Source of the DNA: Ampullaceana balthica
Taxonomy: Eukaryota > Mollusca > Gastropoda > Lymnaeidae
Length of the DNA stretch: 64,000 nucleotides
Direction: 5' to 3'
Assembly: GCA_944989445.1 (NCBI GenBank)
Contig: CALYLW010000685.1
Location: 186,001-250,000, forward strand
Part shown: one piece after another, positions 10,916-22,735 of the stretch
How positions within the stretch are numbered: position 1 is the first letter of the stretch
How the letters are laid out: each line of letters begins with the position of its first letter
Notes under the pieces: generated by a model
Told to the model about the DNA's origin: nothing
Seen by the model: the letters and a program-made list of their open reading frames with translations, nothing else
Database searches by the model: none
Position numbers and translations under genes: made by a program

Positions 10916-11771
10916 ATTAAGTTAAAACAATTTTACACATCGTTAATGACTTAAGTACAATATTTCTCAAACTAAATAGACAAAATTAACCCAGTGTCGC
11001 TTTTTCCCCCTATTCATGAACATGTTGTTACTCGCAAGTCATGGGGCAGTTTTAACCACAACACAACAAACGTGATCATTAGTATTGAACGATGAATATC
11101 ATATAGGGTCCCAAATAAAATGAATTCATGCTAAACAATTAATTCTCACTTTTATTTCCGTTTTAAAATCTCCCGCAATCCCTAAAAACCTAACTCGAAT
11201 AATACATTTATGAATTATCGATTTAACTCTATCACTTAATCTTGATGTCGGTAGGCGTTGATACAGTAGCTGCTAACATCCGGCGAAATAGATTTCTGAA
11301 TAACGGGAAACGAATTTTTGATCCGGGTGGCAGATCCTGCCGGCCCGGCCTTATCACAGACACACAAGCCATATTAATTGGGCCCCTAGCGATCCACGCC
11401 TCTGGCCCCGCGGAGAAACCGATGTTGTTGCCGCAGTCAATGGGAATAACTTTATCTCCGAGAAACTCAGGAACTCGCCCAAGGGAAAGGGACCCAGTCT
11501 TAAGGGAGACAATCAAATGCGTGGTATGGGAGGAGGGGAGGGGGTGCTCAGGAGATTCATCACCAGGAGTGCAGACTCAAGGTGCAAAGGCGCATCACCC
11601 CTCGGCACGGTGGATTTCAGGGATCTCCATAACTTGCACAAATCGCCCCAATTTAAGTGTTTTACTTTTGGTGGTCTCCTAGTTGATGTTTTGCTAGCTA
11701 TGAATATAACGCTGTGTTTTTGCTTCACTTATTGCTAGCTTCCCAAGCTTTTCCGATAATTAAGTCGACGA
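10916..11771. other. Unassigned, includes a GC-richer patch
   Basis: From about 11240 to 11600 GC content rises and overlapping open frames exist on both strands (up to 146 codons). I see no conserved motif, splice structure or family resemblance, so none is called a gene. Confidence 0.35.
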
Positions 11772-11925
11772 ATGAAATTGTACCCCAGAGTCTGAAATTG
11801 TACCTAAAAGTCTGAAATTTTACCTAAGAGTCTGAAATTATATTTCGGAGTCTGAAAATGGGCTTCGGAGTCTGAAATTGTACCTAAAAGTATTAAATTG
11901 TACTTCGGAGTCTGAAATTGGGGAC
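11772..11925 (+). repeat. Minisatellite, GAAATTGTACCTAAGAGTCT unit
   Basis: Seven imperfect units of about 21-22 bp alternate GTCTGAAATTGTACC with TAAGA, TAAAA or TCGGA variants. Confidence 0.85.
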
Positions 11926-14900
11926 GCGGTGGTTTGGAAACCCATGATTCTTTACGTTATAGTGTTCAAATTATGTCATTGCTTGTCTTTAAAAATGAAA
12001 TGAGTTGGACGGCTTGAAACGAAAGACTTGGATCCCTGGTTCCTATTACAGGTTTATAAAAATAATTATTTCTATTTTTTTTAGTTCAATTTGATGTAAA
12101 AATGTGTTGGATATATTTTTGAATTCCTTATTTTGTAGGATTACCTCTGGTGACATTGTTATGTTTGTTTATTGTTTTTAAATGTCGCGTTAAATTGTAG
12201 TTGTCATTTTGTTCTGTTCTTTTTTTTCTTTTTTTTAGAAATGAAAATTCATATTTTGGTTGCATGGAAAAAGTTGGTATGAATACATTGACCTTAAAGA
12301 AGTTGATATGATGGGCCAGATTGTACAGGCTTAGTTAAAAAATGAAGTGTTTTTAAAGACTTAATTGAAATAATGCGATAGAAACATAACATATTCAAAT
12401 AAAGTATGATTGAAAAAAAGGACGTGAAAATATAAACATAACATTTTGAAATAAAGTATGATCGAAATAAAGGACATGAAATGTATTTACTTAAAACACA
12501 GACAAAGTCAAATGTAAAAGATTGATAGAAACCAGGTAATGTATTTTAAAAAAAAATTAATACTTATGTCATATAAATAATATCACAAGAAATGAAATAA
12601 ATGATTCTTCAAACCAAAACTAAACAATTTTGTCCAGGATAGAAATCATTCAAACTTGGTTAATATATATGTAAACGAAGCTTTACCAAAAATCCGCACT
12701 TCAAAGAGAGATTACCCCATTTCATAAAAATTTCAGATCAGGGGCCAGTGTGAGGTACACACTTGTTGAACTCTTAGCTGTCTTAAAAATGTATTCTTTT
12801 CAAATCTTTGATCTTTGATAGGGCTTTGAAGTCAAGAGATGATGGGGGTGGGGAATCATGGGAGCAGAGTCCAACTGATCAGATTTTTTTATAATTAAGC
12901 CACCAAGTTATCGGATAACTGACCTCAAATATATATGTAATCCTTTTCACAGCGATTTTATATACAACCAACGACCTAGTTCTTGCCACACGCCCTCAGT
13001 TGTACTAAATGAATATTCACTGTATGTGATATCCACTTGCGAGCCTCACCATGTAGGTATTGCAATAAAAAAATGTTGATAAACTCCCGTATACAAGTTC
13101 GAGCTACCCCCCCCCACCCCACGTGGTGGCCAGGGCTGCCATATTCTGTACATCGCCACATACCTGACAGCCAGGGTCCATTCTGGTGTCCAGCCAGTGG
13201 AAGCGGCTATGTTCCGGACGATGCTCGGTGTTTGTCTGAGGGATTAGGGACTGGCTGCTATGAAGCAGTTTCCACTATTTTTCGCTCCCAATTCTGTAAC
13301 CGCATGATGCGGTCAAGCCATCAGCCCTGTCACCCCGAGCCCCGCGTGTTGGCTATTTCTCTCCAAAAAAAAAGGTCTTTAAGCCAAGATTTGACTTTAA
13401 ACTTTTTTTTTGGACTGCGCACTTTCTTGACAATAGATCTGCCACAAACGGCTGTGTCACTATGCAATGTATACATGAACTTGGCTCTCTTTGGCTTTTC
13501 TTACGCTGTCTAAACAAAAAAATATCTACTTTAGAATTGAGAGAATCCGGATCTTGGGTTACAACTTTTGAAGCAATAAAAAAAAATTAATATAATAATT
13601 ATAAAACATTGCACAAATTAATAATTTATGTACGCGTGTAAATTAATTTTTACGTTTTCCGGCCTTTGAAAATGCCATTATCAACCTTTTCTTTCCAGCC
13701 CTTTTCATTAAAAAATAAGCTCGCTCGTTTCAGCTATTCCTCATAGCAGACTCGTTAAATGCCAACAGACAGTAAATATGTATGCCAGATATTTAATTCA
13801 GTGATATCAGATGTCATAGGATTTTTTACAGCCACCCGCACGATCATTTTATAGATACAATAAAAAAAAAGAAAACTTCCATCCCCAGCTACATACAAAA
13901 AACTAAAGAGACCCACTGAATTTATTTTTATGGCAATAATTTAGAGTTTTACTGTAACTTTCAATTCTTTTGGACTTTAATTGAGAACATTTTATAAATG
14001 AGAAAAAATAATATTGTCTTGTTAAAAAATTGAAATTCGTTTTTTTTGGGTTTTGTTTAGGGTAGACGAGGATACTTTAAGAACCCTTGATTGACATAAA
14101 ACAACAGAGCGTGAAGACTCAGTTCCGCGGTCTACAACAACCGTCTCGGCGATAATTACATTGTGCCGGGACCAATAAGTGACTTGAGAATAAATAGATG
14201 ATAATTCCAATTTAAACACCCAACCGGCCTAAGCAGCAGCGCCTCCATGGCAACGGCCATCGTTTGGGAAAGCTAATAATGTCAATGGTCACAGAAGTAC
14301 ACAAGATGGGGAACAGTCATGGCGGAAACCACGTCTTTTCCGTTTTGGATGTGGTAATATTGAAGATTGTTGGTGGGTGGTAAGGAAAGGTAACTACACC
14401 TACGACGCTGTTAAATCTAAGAAACTAGTTTAAAACCCGCGCGCTTTTAACGCGTAATTTGGTGGTGATGTGACACTTATTAGATGTCGATTGTTGTGTG
14501 TTAAACTTTTAAGTAATAATGGGGTGGAATTTGTTGAGGTTTTACTCTAAATTATAGTTTTTATAAAAAAAAACAACGACAGCGAATTAAGACGTTTAAT
14601 AAGGTTTATTATTTAAAAAATGTAATTCTTTTAAATAAGATGCCAAGCTACTGAAAGAAAATGACATTAATATTAACTGTAGGGCATTTAAATATGAACA
14701 GGAAAAAATATACACAGCTAATTCTATTGAAGTTTCCAGGCATTATTTCTCAATCATTTCTTGCTTTGTTTGTTTGTTTGTGTCTTATTATTTTTAAATT
14801 TCAAGAACTGCAACTTAGACTTTTACATTTATAAAGCTAACAACTTTTTTTTTCTCATTAAGGCTTTAGAAAAAAAAACGTTTCGAGAACCCTCGGCCAT

Positions 14901-15962
14901 AGTAAAACAACACCCTTCCCCCCAGGTCTGTCACTTGCTCCAATAATTCGTCAATGATTGGCTTGTCAGCGAGGTGGGACCGTGTCATTACGGTCAAGTT
15001 TGTCACTGACAGAAATAGTCTTAGCCGGGCGGGAACTTTAGCTTGAGGCGCAGTAGCCATGGCCGTTAACCCCCCCCCCTCCCGGTCCCCCAAAATCCAG
15101 CACCCATTTCCGACAGGCCACCGAGATGAGATATCAATGGGCACCGGTGACAAACGTCAGGCTAGGGAGACACCAATAGTTTCTTAAAATACCACACCAC
15201 GTGCACCCTACGCGACCGCCACCATGCGGCCAAAACATCTTGTTTACCGTTTCGCCCTGTAGTTATTTCATACAGCAAGTTCGGTAAAATCCGATTCCAT
15301 TCGTTGCAGCAAAATCTCTCAGTGCCACTGTGCACTATGTATGCGGTTGAGCGACCGAAAATCTCCTGGGAATTAAAAAGAAATCTTTTACTTAAATCCA
15401 TCCACAGTGTTCTCCGCTCTGCCCTTTTAACTCTTGATTGCTGGTGGTATGGGGCTAAGCTTTTTGATTGTTTAAACGTGATGGGTGATCTGTTAGAGAA
15501 GCGATGGGTCGATTGGTATGAGTTAAGGCTGCGCCATTTTTAAATTTATTAAAAAAAAATTAAAATTAAATTATTTTCCGTTTTGCTACCAAGGTTGGTT
15601 ATCAACCCTTACAATAAAGGGACATTATTCCAGGGCTGTAAAACATTTATTATTATTTCGATCTAGAATTAAAAAAAAACTTCTGGCCGTATCATAATCT
15701 CTATTCCCCAAATTATCCAGCTATATGGCGATATTTATTTATATTTTTAAAAATGTTTTAGTTGTATTGGATGAAGTAAGATGTACATCTCTTAAAGAAG
15801 ATGCACCAAAAAATAAAAATAACACAATTTTTAAAATTTATTTATGGTGGGGAATGCTACCAAAATTAGCCGTGGGCTTTGGCTACACCGCTAAACCAGT
15901 CGCTCATTCAAAAATTGCACTTAAAAAATAAATTGAATCTGGTATCGTCGCGCATATGTTTG
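11926..15962. other. Unassigned 4-kb stretch
   Basis: A loose two-copy repeat (AACATAACAT..AATAAAGTATGAT) lies at 12380-12480. The 158-codon frame at 13037-13513 (+) and shorter ones at 14866-15543 have no recognisable domain. I see no mobile-element ends, RNA genes or promoters. Confidence 0.4.
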
Positions 15963-16202
15963 CAGTGGCGTAGCTAGGGTCATCTGCGCCCGGGGACATG
16001 ACGCAAATTCTGCGCCCCTTCTCGGACCGACAGATTTTGGGGGCTCACTGAGCCCCCAAGAAATTTTTTGAAATTTTACGGTTCTTTTTCGAAGTATCTG
16101 GTATTTTAATGAAGTAGAAATACAGACTAATAATTCTCTATGCGATTGTAAACTATTTATTTGAAGAAAAATATAGACTCTACTAATTATACATGACTGG
16201 AA

Positions 16203-17346
16203 TAGACATAGTCTACAACAAATTGATTCTCCTTGATTTGACAGTCGCAAACTCGTCAATCACATTGTCAAAATTAATATTCTCAAGTGTTTCTCTTTCG
16301 ATGCTAAAGAGTGCAAGATCACAAAGACGATCTTGTCCCATTGAAGCATGTAAATAAGACAAAATAAGCTTCAGTTTGCTGAAGGACCGCTCACAGCTTG
16401 AAATTGAAACAGCAATTGTTAGAAGTATTTGCAGTGGAATGCACAGATTTGGAAATACGTCATTTCCATATGAAACAATAAAATCAAGAAGCTCCAAATA
16501 AGTTTCCGGTAGAACTTCAGTCCGGGAACTGAACAGTATTTTGTAGTCTCCGATTTCTGTGCACAATTCGTGGCCATTGACGCCAGCGTCGTAGAAATTT
16601 CCAAAATCTAAGCAATTTTGACGAAGTGTTATATCGACATTTGTCTCAGCGAGAAGAGTTTTGACATTTATTAAAAATCAAAATTTGGTGTTTAAGATTT
16701 TTAGACAAAAACCATATTGATATCTCCTGTTGGAGTCTATCAATTACGCAGTTCATAACACGTGCAATTTCTTCTTCTGTCGAAAGTCATGTATCTCTTG
16801 CTAATTCTCCAGGCATCCTCCGATGTCGTGTAATCCTTCTGTCAACCTCGATTCCCCAAGTTGTGCATCTTGTTTTTCCATTGTCTATCGCAACTAGGCT
16901 AAAATAATCACGACTGTTGACAAGTTCTTGCACCAGCGATTAAATATCAGATGCTGCCTCCTTGAAATTCATAGTAGTATCCTGCAACCGTTTCTGGACA
17001 CGATCATTTTTCCCAAGTATGATTATGATGTTCCAGAAATGTATAAGAACTAGGGAAGTTTAAGTTTAATATACCTGCCAGTAAAGTTTCTGCATCACTT
17101 CTGTTGTCAGGCGTCATAGATGCATCTTCTGATAATTTTTCCAACAGCCCTACTAGTTCATATAGTCCCTTCATAAATAGCTTTAACAGCTTCTGGCCGT
17201 GCACTCCAGCATGTTTTAGACTCCCTCTTCACTGTGATTGGCACAATTCTTTTTAATTCTTCCCAAGGAGTTGTTGAACGATATAAAAACAAATATATAC
17301 GTTCAACTGTTCCAAAAAACGTGATAACAGCAGGATCCTGTTTAGC
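16203..17346 (-). pseudogene. hAT transposase pseudogene, central and C-terminal part
   Basis: Read on the minus strand, the first block after the nested insertion (17205-17346) contains DPAVITFFGTVERIYLFLY, then VKRESKTCWSARPEAVKA, the family's TFFGxVxRIY and TxWSAR motifs. Next, at 17004-17204, is a helical stretch with LSEDASMTPDNRSDAETLLA. The C-terminus (16213-16566) carries the hAT dimerisation domain: FPNLCIPLQILLTIAVSISS, then CERSFSKLKLI and GQDRLCDLALFSIERE. This is the zinc finger MYM-type 1-like group. Frames change between blocks, so no full protein can be made. The upstream half lies beyond the nested element at 18152-18290. Confidence 0.9.
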
Positions 17347-18151
17347 TAGGGTTGCCAGATACGTGGACACCAAAAGGAGGGCATAATAAGACAATAAGGA
17401 GGACAACAAAGGAGGACATTTTAAATATTTCATTTGAGTCGTCCCGGATTAAACTTAAAGTCAGTACAATTTTATTGTAATAGCTGCCACTCTCCATGCA
17501 AGAGTCTTAAAAAACTGTTCATTTTTGTCTTGTACAAATGATTTAAGATTGCTGTATTGGTCAAACAATTGCAAATCATCTACAATACCCTTCTCGTTCA
17601 AATACAATATACACGCCAAAAGGTCATCAAATTTACATTCTATGATATTATCTAAGTACATCCAATTAAAGCATTGAAATTCATCAAAAGTTTTCAACCA
17701 CGTTTCTAAGTAACTAATGCATGCTTCATACATCTGCCAAACTCTTCTTCTTGACCACTTTCCTTAAGTCTTCTCAACATCTCCTTGACTTTCAGTGAAA
17801 TAAATGTCTCCTCCAATCTATTTTTCAAAACTTACAAGGTTGTGTGAAGACGGCTCATAACCTCCAATACTGGAGTTTCTTCCATTTCATTTCAATGACT
17901 GCGATATATTTTAAGCTAGAACTAGATTTTTCGTCCCTTGTCTAGTTTTCTAAGTTTTGAAATTAGCCATAATCTTTTTTATTTAAAATAAACATACGAT
18001 GTAATAGTTTTAACAACGATACTTAAAAATTATAATATAAAATGTAAGATAGCCGGAGATTTTAAACGATTTTAGCTTTGCCTGCCGGACGGAGAACATT
18101 GAGCTAAAAAGGAGGACATGTCCTCCTTCTGCCGGACGTCTGGCAACCCTA
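17347..18151 (-). mobile_element. Nested hAT element, perfect 8-bp duplication
   Basis: The ends are TAGGGTTGCCAGA and its exact reverse complement TCTGGCAACCCTA. TGTTTAGC flanks both sides (17339-17346 and 18152-18159). Inside each end is a run of GGAGGACA motifs that could serve as subterminal binding sites. At 805 bp it is an internally deleted copy, and it interrupts the transposase frame of the host element between HSLNSAK and QDPAVITFFG. Confidence 0.95.
17461..17733 (-). pseudogene. Transposase fragment of the nested hAT element
   Basis: A 90-codon frame contains ISYLETWLKTFDEFQCFNWM, then DDLLACILYLNEKGIVDDLQ and LFDQYSNLKSFV. From memory, hAT transposases have a matching YLxxW..FxxFxCFxWM ... 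YLxxKGIxIDD..LFDQ stretch before the C-terminal part. Catalytic and dimerisation parts are absent, so this is a leftover of an internal deletion. It belongs to a different hAT lineage from the interrupted host gene. Confidence 0.75.
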
Positions 18152-18300
18152 TGTTTAGCTGAGTTTAAGCTGTGGTTGTCACAGTTTGCAAACAATGTTC
18201 TGTGATTTCTGGCACATATTCGCTGTTGAAGACCGGATATATGCCCAGTCATTACATCATCATTGTTATGCTATTGTGACCGACAGTCGGCTAGAGGTAT
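18152..18300 (-). pseudogene. hAT transposase pseudogene, part upstream of the nested insertion
   Basis: On the minus strand the frame reads MTGHISGLQQRICARNHRTL and then ANCDNHSLNSAK, which matches the family's CSNHSLNL block (the SGLQQRI..H motif before the large insertion domain). It runs straight into the end of the nested element at 18151 and resumes at 17338. The region 18300-18620 up to the right terminus shows no clear zinc-finger N-terminus. Confidence 0.85.
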
Positions 18301-18659
18301 GTTATCATATTCAAGTTTCTCTACGATAATCCTTTCAAGGCTTGCTGCGTCTTTGGAATGTATCTGAACAAAACCTAACAATGATTCTTTAATGGTTACT
18401 TTTTTAGTTTAAAAAATCCACATGGCGCCCCTTAATGCTCAATGGGGGCGCCAAAATCATGCTTGCCAACTGGTTTGTAACGAAGATATTTGTGGAGCTC
18501 CAAAATTCAATCTTGCAAACATATTTGAAATTTAATTAGTTTACATCAAAATAAATTTAAATAATTAATTTTAATACTCATTTTGGCGCCCCCTAACGTG
18601 GCGCCCGGGTGACATATGTCCCCCCCCTGCACCCCCCTAGCTACGCCACTGTATGTTTG

Positions 18660-20079
18660 TACGCAATCCTTTCATCCATAAAGGTTGTTCCGTTTTTTAA
18701 TCTGAAGTTCTCAGTTTCCACATCTTTCATTCTCAGTGCTGGTTAGCCGTATTCCTACCAAGCATCTTATTACCACAATTAAATAATTGTAGTATGACAT
18801 CTTTTCATACCAGTAGTTTAATACAAAAATTAAATCTTTTTATCATTCCCTTGGGTACGTCACACTTGCACACCCCCCCCCCACACACACACACATCTAT
18901 CATATGTAGTATCACTGATCGCGAGGAATCACTGAGTTCACACCATATTGAAGTTTCAAGCCTCGTTATCAGAATCTCTATTCAATGGCTGAACCAGCCA
19001 TTCGATTTTAAACTTTATTTCTGCCCCCAGCGGGAACTCTTTGATCTCTGGCAAAAGTAAACAAAACATTTGCGTGTAACGTCTGCTTGCCTGCTGCTGC
19101 CTACGCCAGGGTGTTGATTACAGCTAAACTATTGTTAGTTATTTCCACAAAACAATCATGAACAGAGGCGTAATGAAGGGGGTGGGGGGGTGGGGTTCGG
19201 ACCACACCGGGAGACACCATCAGATAGGGTGTCACCATGACACAGGGTGACACCAAAATGTAAAAATATGTGTATGTCGGTTATTAGCCAATGACACACT
19301 CGGATGAGGTCTATGGAGTGGTCGTGAAAAAAAAACCCAACTCTTTACCAATACTATTGTGCATAATACTAGAAAATAACTCACGTTGATTTATTTTGTT
19401 TAGGTTAATAGTTAATAGTATTATCATCATACTTAATTCCCGCCCTTATCTTCAGTTCTTTTAAAATAAATTTTACCGAAAACTCCCCCTTCACGCGAAA
19501 ACTGCCAGTCGTAATCGATTACCCGTGTCAAGTGCCAGCCGTACCGGAATCGGTAGTTGAGTGAAATCTGAATATATGAATACCACTTGTAACATAGCAT
19601 AAGCAGAATCGTTTTTATATTTCTGCGGATGTGACGTGCGATATTTAGTGGAGAGAACACTATGAGTCGTTCTTTAGAAAACTTGAGAAATACAGAAGGA
19701 AAAAAAAACGTTAACTGCTTTCTATTTTTAATGTATTTGGCGATTACTTTTTTTTTCTACAGAAAATAATCAGACGTATGTTAAAAATCAAATTTCATTA
19801 GAAAACTCTAACAAAAATGTCTGCAACAGCGCACCTCCTTCCCTCACTCCACAAAATTGGTTTGTTGACAGAAATTGTAGATGTCAAATCATAAGTTTGG
19901 TTAATCCTATTTCTCTCCCACACCCGCGGACAAGAGTCGATAAACAGCGTGTAATTTCATCGCTGTTATCTATTTTTGAGCATAATCTCCCTTGTCCTCC
20001 GCCATCACTCGGTAATGTGACCGGGGCTGGGAAACTCTAGACTCAAAACAAATTCTGTATAAGGGACATATTTTTTTGT
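18660..20079. other. Unassigned, with a hAT-MITE-like fragment at 19163
   Basis: A C-rich/CA tract lies at 18873-18895. At 19163 CAGAGGCGTAATGAAGGGGG, followed near 19240 by GGGTGACACCAAAATG, resembles one end of a small hAT MITE, but no second end or duplication is found. The rest is unassigned. Confidence 0.4.
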
Positions 20080-20337
20080 TAATGATTTCTTTGCAAGGGG
20101 GGGCAACTTTCTATTGGATATCGTTGTTGTTTCCCTTGTGGCCCTAACTTTTGTTTAACAACATTATTGATTTCTTTGCAAGGGGGGCAACTTTCTATTG
20201 GATATCGTTGTTGTTTCCCTTGTGGCCCTAACTTTTGTTAAACACATTATTGATTTCTTTGCAAGGGGGGCAACTTTCTATTGGATATCGTTGTTGTTTC
20301 CCTTGTGGCCCTAACTTTTGTTAAACAACATTATTGA
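20080..20337 (+). repeat. 83-bp tandem triplication
   Basis: Three nearly identical copies of GATTTCTTTGCAAGGGGGG, CAACTTTCTATTGGATATCG, TTGTTGTTTCCCTTGTGGCC and a CTAACTTTTGTTAAAC tail follow one another. Copies differ by a few indels, which suggests recent duplication. Confidence 0.95.
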
Positions 20338-21759
20338 GCTTCCGGCAGTCTACTACGAGCATGAGAGTCATCCCCCTTCGCCCATTCTTTTATTTGTTTG
20401 TGTTTACGCCTCTGCCACTGACCGACGCTGCTATTGAGAAGTTTTTCCCCAAACTACTTTGACGCAAAAGATATCTTAACGCACGTGTACCTATGGGCCG
20501 TTTCATATGCTCTATTTTTGGCTGCTGGACCATGGTTTACATATTGTATATTCCGCAAACGCTTTCAGGATTTCTAGCTGACACACAATGTGAGAATGAC
20601 TCGTAACGTCTTTTGGTAAAACTGTATTACTACGTGGATGTGATGGGGGTTGATGAAATGAAACTGAAAAAGTTTAAGAGAATGTTCAAAGAAATAGTAA
20701 TTCCTCGAGAAATAGCATAATATGATCAACTTATAATGTGTTACTCTCTCTCTCTCTGTCTCTGTCTGTCTCTCTCCCTCATACTATACAATGATTTACT
20801 TGCCAGTATCCAACTACCGTAAATTATCCTTAGACAAATGAATTCTTTTTGTGGTTTTGAATGTAAAAGAATAAAGTAAGAACAATCAATCAAGCCTGCT
20901 GTGACAACCTAAATCATTTGAAATGGAGATTTGTCTTTAGCTAACGCCGTTGACATCAGTAAATGTTAAATAAATAAACAGAATAACAGAAGACGCTGTC
21001 ATTAAAGTTTTAATAAATCCGATCATTAACTTTGGATCAATCAAAGTGAATCTTTCCATTAGTTTCACACATAATTTTAATCGCACACAAAAAAAAACAC
21101 ACGAAAACGTTGATTTTTTGGTTTTACATCATTTGCCCCCACGATTCGAAAACATTTCTCTAAAATGAATGATCTAATCTTAAAGTGCGGATGTGAGACA
21201 TCCAGATGTCAGCGATGCGGGTCACTCGAGCTGGCCTGGAGATGTCAACGTGGGTTGAATGATGTGTTTGGACCCGATGGGACTTGTCCAGAGATTGACC
21301 TTGTTTCGTCATTAGTCCAAACTCCTGATCCCACGCTTAATGGCCCCCATCATCATAATTCGGGGTAGGGGCTGGGAGGGGGAGGGCATAGCCGGATATC
21401 TCACGTTAGGAAGCATGGAGGTGTTGAAAGAAGCCATCTTCCCCGTGTTATATAATCAATACCGTTCTTTGGTACTTTCACTATTTTCATAAAATTTCTT
21501 GAAGCGGTATTTTTAAAATTGATTCATTCTTATAAAGCTCCTTATGGCATGCTAAGATTTTCGAAAGTTGTTGATTATTATTGGGGCCGTACTCAATCAA
21601 GTAAATTAACTGAATTATCTTAAAATGTCTTATATTTATGTCGTCGTTGTGGTGTCATATAATCATAAATCTCGCTATTTCGTCATTGTTGTATCACCTA
21701 ATCATAATCTTGTTCTATCGTCATTGTTGTATATCATATATATATATATAATTCTCTTC
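20338..21759. other. Unassigned
   Basis: Simple TC repeat at 20744-20776 and (AT)n at about 21731-21750. The frame at 21165-21368 is cysteine-containing but matches nothing I recognise. Confidence 0.4.
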
Positions 21760-21764
21760 AAAAT

Positions 21765-22062
21765 GGGACCATGCGAGGCAAACTGCAAGTATGTGCAACC
21801 GAGCATGACGAATGACCCTCGCTGGGGTCAACTAATCACTGTTGGCAAGCGTGGTGGGATGAAAAGAAGAAAAAAAGGGGGGGTGGGAGTGGGTGGCAAC
21901 AAACCTTCTTGCGTTCACTGGCATTGTTCCTTCACAGAAACGTGAGATTCGTATTGCACTGGTTATCTTGGCCGCCTCGTACGGTGAAGGTCCTGGGTTC
22001 AAGCCCCAGCGTAAACTAAATTTTTAAAATGTCTGTTTGTGCCCGTTCTTTTACCCCTTTAT
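21765..22062 (+). repeat. Dispersed repeat with tRNA-Val-like core, copy A
   Basis: Aligns over its length with 29858-30145. Shared blocks are GACGAATGACCCTCGCTG, GGTCAACTAATCAC, TGTTGGCAAGCG, TTCACTGGCATTGTTCC (variant in copy B), the tRNA-like core at 21946-22013 and the tail TTTGTGCCCGTTCTTTT. The tail also matches the sequence upstream of the Helitron hairpins at 22706 and 30583. It is either a SINE-like family or a non-autonomous Helitron carrying a tRNA pseudogene. Confidence 0.8.
21946..22013 (+). pseudogene. tRNA-Val-like pseudogene (copy A)
   Basis: The segment resembles tRNA-Val: an A-box-like GCACTGGTTATCTTGG, then a T arm CTGGG-TTCAAGC-CCCAG that pairs perfectly, with B-box GGTTCAAGCCC. 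The acceptor stem does not close and the D arm is degenerate, so it is not a working tRNA gene. It could still supply an internal pol III promoter (inference). Confidence 0.65.
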
Positions 22063-22070
22063 TGCCAAAA

Positions 22071-22390
22071 CTAGCTGACCCGCAGCGTATCATACGCCGC
22101 TAATGATATAGTGACGGGTGTAGACTTCCTGAAAGACACGGTTGTCAAAATGGGGTTGGTTTGGGCAAAGGACTGTGAGTGAATGTAAAGAAGGAACTCT
22201 GGAGAGACCCGCGGCGTAGCATACGCCGCAAACTTGCTCATCATAGACATTGCAAATAACGGTTGGGGGGGGGTGAGAGTAGAGACACAAAAAGCAGCAT
22301 TAAGTAAAGAAAAAATAGCAAGTAAACGTAAAGACATGCACACTGAGGTTGTTGTTACCCGCCCCCAATTTAATTTTAATACTTCCATCC
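22071..22390 (-). mobile_element. Helitron-like 3' region(s), minus strand
   Basis: Read on the minus strand, hairpin GCGGCGTATGATACGCTGC (22082-22100) is followed by GGGTCAG and CTAG (22071-22074), with T next. That is the Helitron signature: hairpin about 10 nt before CTRR, inserted before T. A second hairpin (22211-22229) is identical in stem to those at 22706 and 30583, but its terminus reads CCAG, so that end is probably decayed. The 5' boundary is not visible and I place it loosely. Confidence 0.8.
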
Positions 22391-22539
22391 TTTAAACATA
22401 AACAGTGATTGGCCGACCCTAGCGAGGTTTAGTCATATTTATGGTTGTTAATTGCATGTTGTTTTCTTTTTTTTTGAAACTGATTATCGATTATGTAACT
22501 CCGATTTTAAACCGATTATCGTTTTATAGCTGACTTCAT
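22391..22539. other. Unassigned spacer between opposed Helitron ends
   Basis: AT-rich sequence without recognisable features. Confidence 0.3.
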
Positions 22540-22735
22540 AGAAGTTAGGGGTGTACCGAATTTCGCCTGAAAATGTCTCGAAACCAACAATGAGTTGGCA
22601 GTCCCCCCCCCCACCGACGTTTTACTAGCGTTGTTTTGATTTCTTCATGCTGTAGTTTGTGTCCGTTCTTTCTCCACTTTCTTTGCACTCTCCATGAGCA
22701 AGTCTGCGGCGTATGCTACGCCGCGTGGCGTCTAG
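22540..22735 (+). mobile_element. Helitron-like 3' end, plus strand
   Basis: Hairpin GCGGCGTATGCTACGCCGC at 22706-22724 precedes GTGGCGT and the terminal CTAG at 22732-22735, followed by T. Upstream lies the family's pyrimidine-rich TTTGTGTCCGTTCTTTC block and ATGAGCAAGTC. The 5' end is not identified, so the start is approximate. Confidence 0.8.

Larger units (their letters stand above)
15963..18651 (-). mobile_element. hAT DNA transposon with perfect 8-bp target duplication
   Basis: The terminal inverted repeats are CAGTGGCGTAGCTAGGG on the left and its exact reverse complement on the right. The 8-mer TATGTTTG flanks both sides (15955-15962 and 18652-18659). The 2,689-bp span includes an 805-bp younger insertion at 17347-18151, leaving about 1.9 kb of the original element. 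It encodes the remains of a transposase on the minus strand. The perfect duplication suggests fairly recent insertion, but the gene is broken. Confidence 0.96.

Noticed and set aside
11242..11738. Overlapping frames up to 146 codons in a GC-richer patch
   Set aside because: Open on both strands without family resemblance. GC content alone explains the lack of stops.
13037..13513. 158-codon open frame
   Set aside because: No recognisable domain, no splice or codon-use signal, and a competing frame on the other strand.
19163..19260. A complete small hAT MITE like the one at 40586
   Set aside because: Only one end and some internal similarity are visible, with no second TIR or target duplication.
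21165..21368. Small cysteine-containing frame (CGCETSRCQRCGS) as a zinc-binding or conotoxin-like peptide
   Set aside because: No signal peptide, no conserved cysteine framework and no neighbouring exon. Chance is more likely.
21946..22013. Functional tRNA-Val gene
   Set aside because: T arm is good, but the acceptor and D arms fail, and the same degraded core is repeated at 30007 within a larger dispersed repeat.
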